64,000 bases of DNA, from the NCBI GenBank assembly GCA_025175895.1, contig CM046004.1:15053011-15117010 (forward strand), written 5' to 3'. Source of the stretch: Wurfbainia villosa (Eukaryota > Streptophyta > Magnoliopsida > Zingiberales > Zingiberaceae). Positions 59,174 through 64,000 of this stretch are shown one piece after another (positions within the stretch are counted from its first letter, which is position 1; each line of letters begins with the position of its first letter). The position numbers and the translations under genes are program-made. The notes beneath the pieces are model-generated. The model was not told the origin of the DNA, did not search any database, and worked only from the letters and a program-made list of their open reading frames with translations.

Positions 59174-60013
59174 TCATAGTCAGGATGAAAGTCATGATTT
59201 GTCAATTCGAATTTTCACCACAGGTTTATAATGTGGCAATTCAAAATCTAATGATTGTGACAATCCTCTTGTTCTACTTAACAAGAGATAAGTGCACAGA
59301 TTATAAGTATAGCCTACACGCACACTTGCATCTTATGCACAACCCTTCATCCACTCTAGTCTCTCTTACGAGCCTCTCCTCATCTCTATAATTCACACAA
59401 GAAGTCCATATCTAGGAGAAGATGAAGTAGGAGGTTATTAATATACAATAATGACCCATTATCTCATCTTGAATGCCCCATTGAGATAATGGGTGACTTC
59501 TCCCTCGCCCGCTTAGTGAATGCCCTACAGTGGGCATACGTTACTCACAGTTAAGGAATTTGTGTGCTATGTATCTGCATAGCCATGTGTAATCGATTTG
59601 TGTGGTTGCGTTTAGCTAGGTTGCTATAGTTTGTCCTTTGTTTCTTGATGAACACTTGCAGAAACAATTTTTGTATGGATATATATTTGTGAATTTGGTC
59701 TCTAGACATTAGCTATTGATTAACAAACTAGTTCCTTTGTTATCAGTTTTTTTTTAATGTTATGAATGATTGGCTAATAGGAACATTCAAGAAGGAATTT
59801 TGGAAATCATGTGGGATTCCCCTTCTAGGATGCTTTCTGTATCTCTGATCATATATTTTTGTGAAATGTGTTTGATACTGCTGTTACCTCTTCTCTATGA
59901 ACCAGATAGGAGGGCTCACATGTAAGGCATTACCTGAACCAAATAATTGATTCGGCGGAGAAAGAGGAGAGGAACGGTTTGGGCGCAAACGCCTGAAATA
60001 ATTGGCACGGGAG
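59174..60013. other. Unassigned region before the right-hand gypsy LTR
   Basis: Moderately AT-rich, with no long open frame, transposon end or RNA gene recognised. It may continue the sequence that held the hAT MITE and CACTA-like end. Confidence 0.4.
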
Positions 60014-62988
60014 TGTCACGCACTGAGGGAGTCTCCGCCAGACGAAAATCCGACAGCATCTCCCCTGTACGGGTGACAACACCAATTTTAATACAAGGCC
60101 TACACAGTCACTATACATCGGTCAACATGACCGGAACATACCACAACACAATATACATAATATGCGGCCTCAGGCCATCAACCAAAATAAGTAAAAGATC
60201 TAAAACATCAAGACCTACCCCTTCTGTCATCTGAGCAGGAACATACAACCAAAACGAACCGAATATAAGTCCACAAGGACATAACAAATATAACCAAAAC
60301 ATCCACCGGTATACAATCCAAACATAAATCCTAAACATATCCTCTAATAAAATCCCAATCCATAAAACTAATAACCAAAACCATAAGATCAATAAAACCT
60401 ATCCACCTCGACGAGGGGGATTGGCAACTGGACTCTCCTGACAGCTTCATCCTGAAATAAATATAAAACCATGGGGTAAGTTCAAAGAACTTAGCGGATA
60501 ATAGTTGATATGCAAAGTAAGGTATAGCTAACAATAAAAATCATGCCAGTACAGTCTCTAATATAGGGCAAGCAAGAAAGAAATGCAAAAGGGATTGTAC
60601 TCACCTGAATCTCCTACCCTGATATAGGAGTATGTGCCCTACTATAAGAGATAAAATCATCACCATATACGAATATGAATCCTGTATGCATGTCAATCAT
60701 ATGCAACATCCAAGGCATCAATAAAAATGCAGCAAACACAATACAAATGCGATCCATGCAAAAATATGCATGTCGTGCAAATGACATGGTCACCCCTGAC
60801 GCCAGTCAGCCGCCTCACACGCGATGGTGAAGCCGAGTGGGTAGGGCTATGACAACTGTGCACTCTGCCATCACTGCTCCTGAGTGACCGAGTGGACAGG
60901 ATGCTGTCGGAGTACACCTATCCTCCTGCCCCAAACATAGTGGGGGAGCTAAGCTCTCATCTCCCGGTGTCATAGACCAGAGGAGGGATCCCTGTCCGCT
61001 ACCACGCTACCTCATCGCTACCCATGAGCAGACCAGCGGAGCCTGACAGAGCAACTGCACACACCCTCTTGATGTACCACTAACCCATGAGTGGCAGTGT
61101 GTGCATGCTATGTAACTGGCTATGGGCTCAACAATAATGGAACCCCGTCCAGCCAGCATGCAATCATGCAAAAATGGTGCATGATACTAAAGCATGTAAA
61201 TCCTACTCAAAATATCTATCCGAATAATATGTACAATCAGTATGTACATATCCCTAATCCAAGTACTATGATCCAAATCAAACAGGGAGATATAATCAAA
61301 TCCTATCACATGCATGTATCAAGTAGGCACCAAAAGCATACTAGGCATATAAACATGAAAAATTATTGTAAGCTATCCTAACTAGCATATCAACAATGAC
61401 TATATCTAAAAGATAAGTCAAAATATCCGCTTGCTATAATGATCGAAATCATGAACTCTTCACGCCCGTAGACCGGTCTCGTGACCGAAACCTGCATAAA
61501 ACATAATTACCATTAAGTCCAATCACACGACATCGATTAGATGAATTCTACATCGAACATGTATTCACTTAATCTACCGAATACGAGTACAACACTCGAT
61601 ACACCCAATTCACCATCCACAGGATGAAACCAAAACCCGAATAGCTATCTCACAGATCAATACACATTCTGAACCATTCATAGCTCACTTAACATACCAA
61701 TTACAGTCGTACAACCGACATCAACCCAATCAGAACCTCACAACCATTTTAAATAGAACATCTCAGCCCTCACAACCCCTTAGACCCATTCACTGGGATC
61801 ACAACCCTGACAACTATTTACAACCATTAATTCTCTCGCCCACAATCGTACGGTCATTCACAGCTCAACTACAATAAACTCACAGCCACACATCTCTTCA
61901 CACAACCGTACCATCAACGATTCCTAAACAGAACCCTCCATTCATGCACCATACATTAATGCCTAGTAAAATCCAACAATTAACAAATGAAAGGAGGGTA
62001 AATCAAGCTTACCAACCCTAGGAACCTCCACCGGCAACCCTTTCCCTAAAGCTGCCCTGTTCACCAAAAAACCCGATGCCAACGCCACTGCCCTAGCTTC
62101 ACACGACAATCTGAGTTAATAGTAGTGCATAACATGATTGAGGATGGATCTCTTCAAAATTAGGGAAAGAGATCGACAACTTACCTACTACGACTGAGAT
62201 CGTGAAGAACAGTTCGTGATCAAAACTCCATCGATCGCCCACTCGCCGCTCTAGCCTGTCCGCGGAGATCATCAAGGCTGGTCCGAGCGCCAGTGTTCGC
62301 AGCGAGGAAGAACACCCGAGGAGGAAGGAGAGGTCGGCGGCGCTTGGGGGTTGGCGACGCGAGCGACGGAGAGGAAATGGGTGGCGGACGTGCAAGGCGT
62401 GCGACGCAAGCGAGACCGTGGTGAAGGGCGATTAGTGTCCAGGGAGGTCGGTCGGCGTTGCAAGCGAGCAGCGTCGGCGATGGGGCTGGCAGACGTCGGA
62501 GAGATCACGAGGAGGATCCACCCGTCGCCGTCGCTTGCCGCGAGGAGGATCCAACCGCCGCCACCGCTTGTCGCGAGGAGGATCCAGACGTCGACAACGT
62601 TTCGGCAAGGAAGGGGAAAGTGGAACTCACGAGAGGAAAACAGAGAGGGAGAGGAAATCCGGCGCTGGGGAAAAAACAAGAGTTATCGCGAGAGAAAAAC
62701 CGTAGCGAAGAGGGAGATCGGGCGCAACGGGGAAAAGAAAAGGGGGAAATCGAAAACCTAGGTTTTAGGTTAATAAAATTTATTAACCCCTCAAAATTGA
62801 TATTTTAAATAGGCCCTCAAAAGCCTATTTATTTTATCCCCGTAAATATCTCGTACAAGCCTCATTTAAATCCAGAAAAATTCCGAAAAAAATCCTAAAA
62901 TTTCCTAAAAATCTCGAAAAATTTCTAGGATTATTTCCTTAATTATTTGGCCATTTAAATTTAGTATTTTAAATTTCAGTATTTAACA
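60014..62988 (-). repeat. Tekay-type 3' LTR
   Basis: 2975 bp, tgtcacgcactgag...tatttaaca. The duplication on the left should be gggag (60009-60013); its partner is outside the window. The block at 62200-62760 is GC-rich with aacctaggtttt, as in solo LTR T near 34200-34870. The open frames at 62272-62808 lie in this block and are not genes. Confidence 0.9.
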
Positions 62989-63099
62989 TTCTCCCCCACT
63001 AATAAAAATTTGGTCCCCAAATTTCCTGCTCATGTACGAGTACGAGATGTCACAACATCCATCTCAGATATCTGGAGACAAGTCACACACCTCAAGTGA

Positions 63100-64000
63100 C
63101 TAAGTGGGGTATTGAGCTCTGATCTTTTCCTCAAGCTCCCAAGTAGCCTCCTCATCTGTGAGGTGACTCCACCCGACCTTGACAAGTCGCACAATCTTAT
63201 TCCACAACCGTCGTTCCTTGTGATCCAGAATCCGTACCGGAACCTCTGCGTAAGTAGCATCAAGTTGAATATACTTCCTCAGCATGGACACATAAAACAC
63301 ATCATGGATACCAGCCAAAGACGGTGGTAGCGCTAGTCGGTAAGCTACTGCTCCGATCCTCTCAAAAATCTTGAAAGGTCCAATGTACCTTGGAGCTAAC
63401 TTACCACGGTGGTCAAACCTTTTCACCCCTTTTGTGGGTGAGACTCGCAGGAATACCTGGTCACCAATAGAGAACTCCCGAGGTCTCCGTCTCCGATCTG
63501 CACAACTCTTCTGACGATCCTGCGTCTCGGCCATCCTTTGTCTGATAGTACGGACCAACCCTGCCTCATGCTGAGCTCTATGGGGTCCTAGCAACTAGTC
63601 CTCCCTAATCTCCCCCAGAGGGTGGGTGTACGACACTGTGTACCATACAATGCTTCAAACGGGGCCATTTGGATAGCCGAATGATAGCTGTTATTGTAGG
63701 CAAATTCCACTAACGGCAAGTGGTCCTCCCAGTTGCCCCCGAAATCTATAACACAAGACCTCAGCAAATCCTTTAGTGTCTAAATGGTTCACTAAGACTG
63801 TTCATTTGTATGCGGATGGAATGCAGTACTAAAACGAAGTTGCGTACCTAAGGCCTGCTGCAGACTCTACCAGAACCGAGACGTGAATCGGGGATCTCTA
63901 TCTGATATAATGATCAAAGGAACACCATGCAATCTGATGATATCCCGACAATATAACTCTATCAAATGATCCAAAGAGTCGCCTTCCGAATCGCTAAGAA
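63100..64000 (-). pseudogene. Gypsy integrase and chromodomain, C-terminal end of pol
   Basis: From 64000 downwards on the minus strand: integrase core IIISDRDPRFTSRFW followed by TAG, FSTAFHPHTNEQS with stops, DFGGNWEDHLPLVEFAYNNS, MAPFEALYGTQCRTPTLW, then a TAG at about 63597. The open part 63594-63100 has the integrase C-terminal GPFKIFERIGAVAYRLALP, HDVFYVSMLRKY, and a chromodomain-like end VGWSHLTDEEATWELEEKIR, typical of Tekay/Del chromoviruses. At least four in-frame stops make this a dead copy. Confidence 0.92.

Larger units (their letters stand above)
60014..64000 (-). mobile_element. Tekay-type Ty3/gypsy element, 3' part (runs off window)
   Basis: A complete 3' LTR (60014-62988) is followed on its right by a polypurine tract (AGTGGGGGAGAA on the minus strand, 63000-62989) and then the C-terminal end of pol on the minus strand. 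The rest of pol, gag and the 5' LTR lie beyond 64000. Confidence 0.9.

Overview
The window looks like repeat-rich plant nuclear DNA. It carries two intron-containing plant genes in a matrix of LTR retrotransposons dominated by Sirevirus-like Ty1/copia elements and Ty3/gypsy (Tekay- and Tat-like) sequence. An angiosperm is certain in practice. A monocot is plausible from the Sirevirus load, but the species cannot be fixed from sequence alone. There is no sign of bacterial, organellar or free viral DNA.

Left third (1-19.5 kb): two host genes lie head-to-tail on the minus strand. Positions 1-4015 carry an IST1-like (ISTL1) ESCRT-III-associated protein gene, cut off at its 3' end by the window edge, with an Au-type SINE in intron 3. 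Positions 5248-19470 carry the seven-exon gene for the mitochondrial ATP synthase 24 kDa subunit (MGP1/FAd-like). Its reading frame is intact at every splice junction except for one in-frame stop codon in exon 6 (5621-5623). Its first intron is about 9.86 kb because a complete 8.9 kb copia element (9921-18815, target-site duplication cctga) sits in it in the same orientation.

Middle (20.9-56.4 kb): a nested retrotransposon cluster. A Tat-like gypsy fragment (about 20.87-23.16 kb) is followed by an older copia-type LTR fragment 'H', now split into four pieces by three insertions: (i) 'R' (23640-30661), a pol-less, gag-only Sirevirus-like element on the minus strand that itself holds a 272 bp SINE; (ii) 'T' (30772-35054), a roughly 3.2 kb Tekay-type solo LTR that holds another solo LTR (31954-33017); (iii) 'S1' (35281-56037), a nearly full-length Sirevirus-like element whose gag gene is split by 'S2' (36983-46499), which in turn holds solo LTR 'S3' (44253-45338). 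Matching 5 bp target-site duplications at each boundary, perfect or one base off, make the order readable: H, then R, T and S1, then S2 in S1, then S3 in S2.

Right end (56.4-64 kb): a CACTA-like terminal region with palindromic subterminal repeats, a GC-rich minisatellite, an 847 bp hAT-type MITE with an 8 bp duplication, and the 3' LTR plus broken integrase/chromodomain end of a minus-strand Tekay-type element that runs off the window.

The most interesting points are the nonsense codon in an otherwise intact MGP1-like gene, the extra spliced ORF downstream of pol in S1, the gag-only element R, the unnamed SINE at 27053-27324, and the palindrome- and repeat-rich LTR regulatory regions. No wholly new cellular system was found. 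All LTR and exon boundaries were read by eye; none was checked by alignment software.
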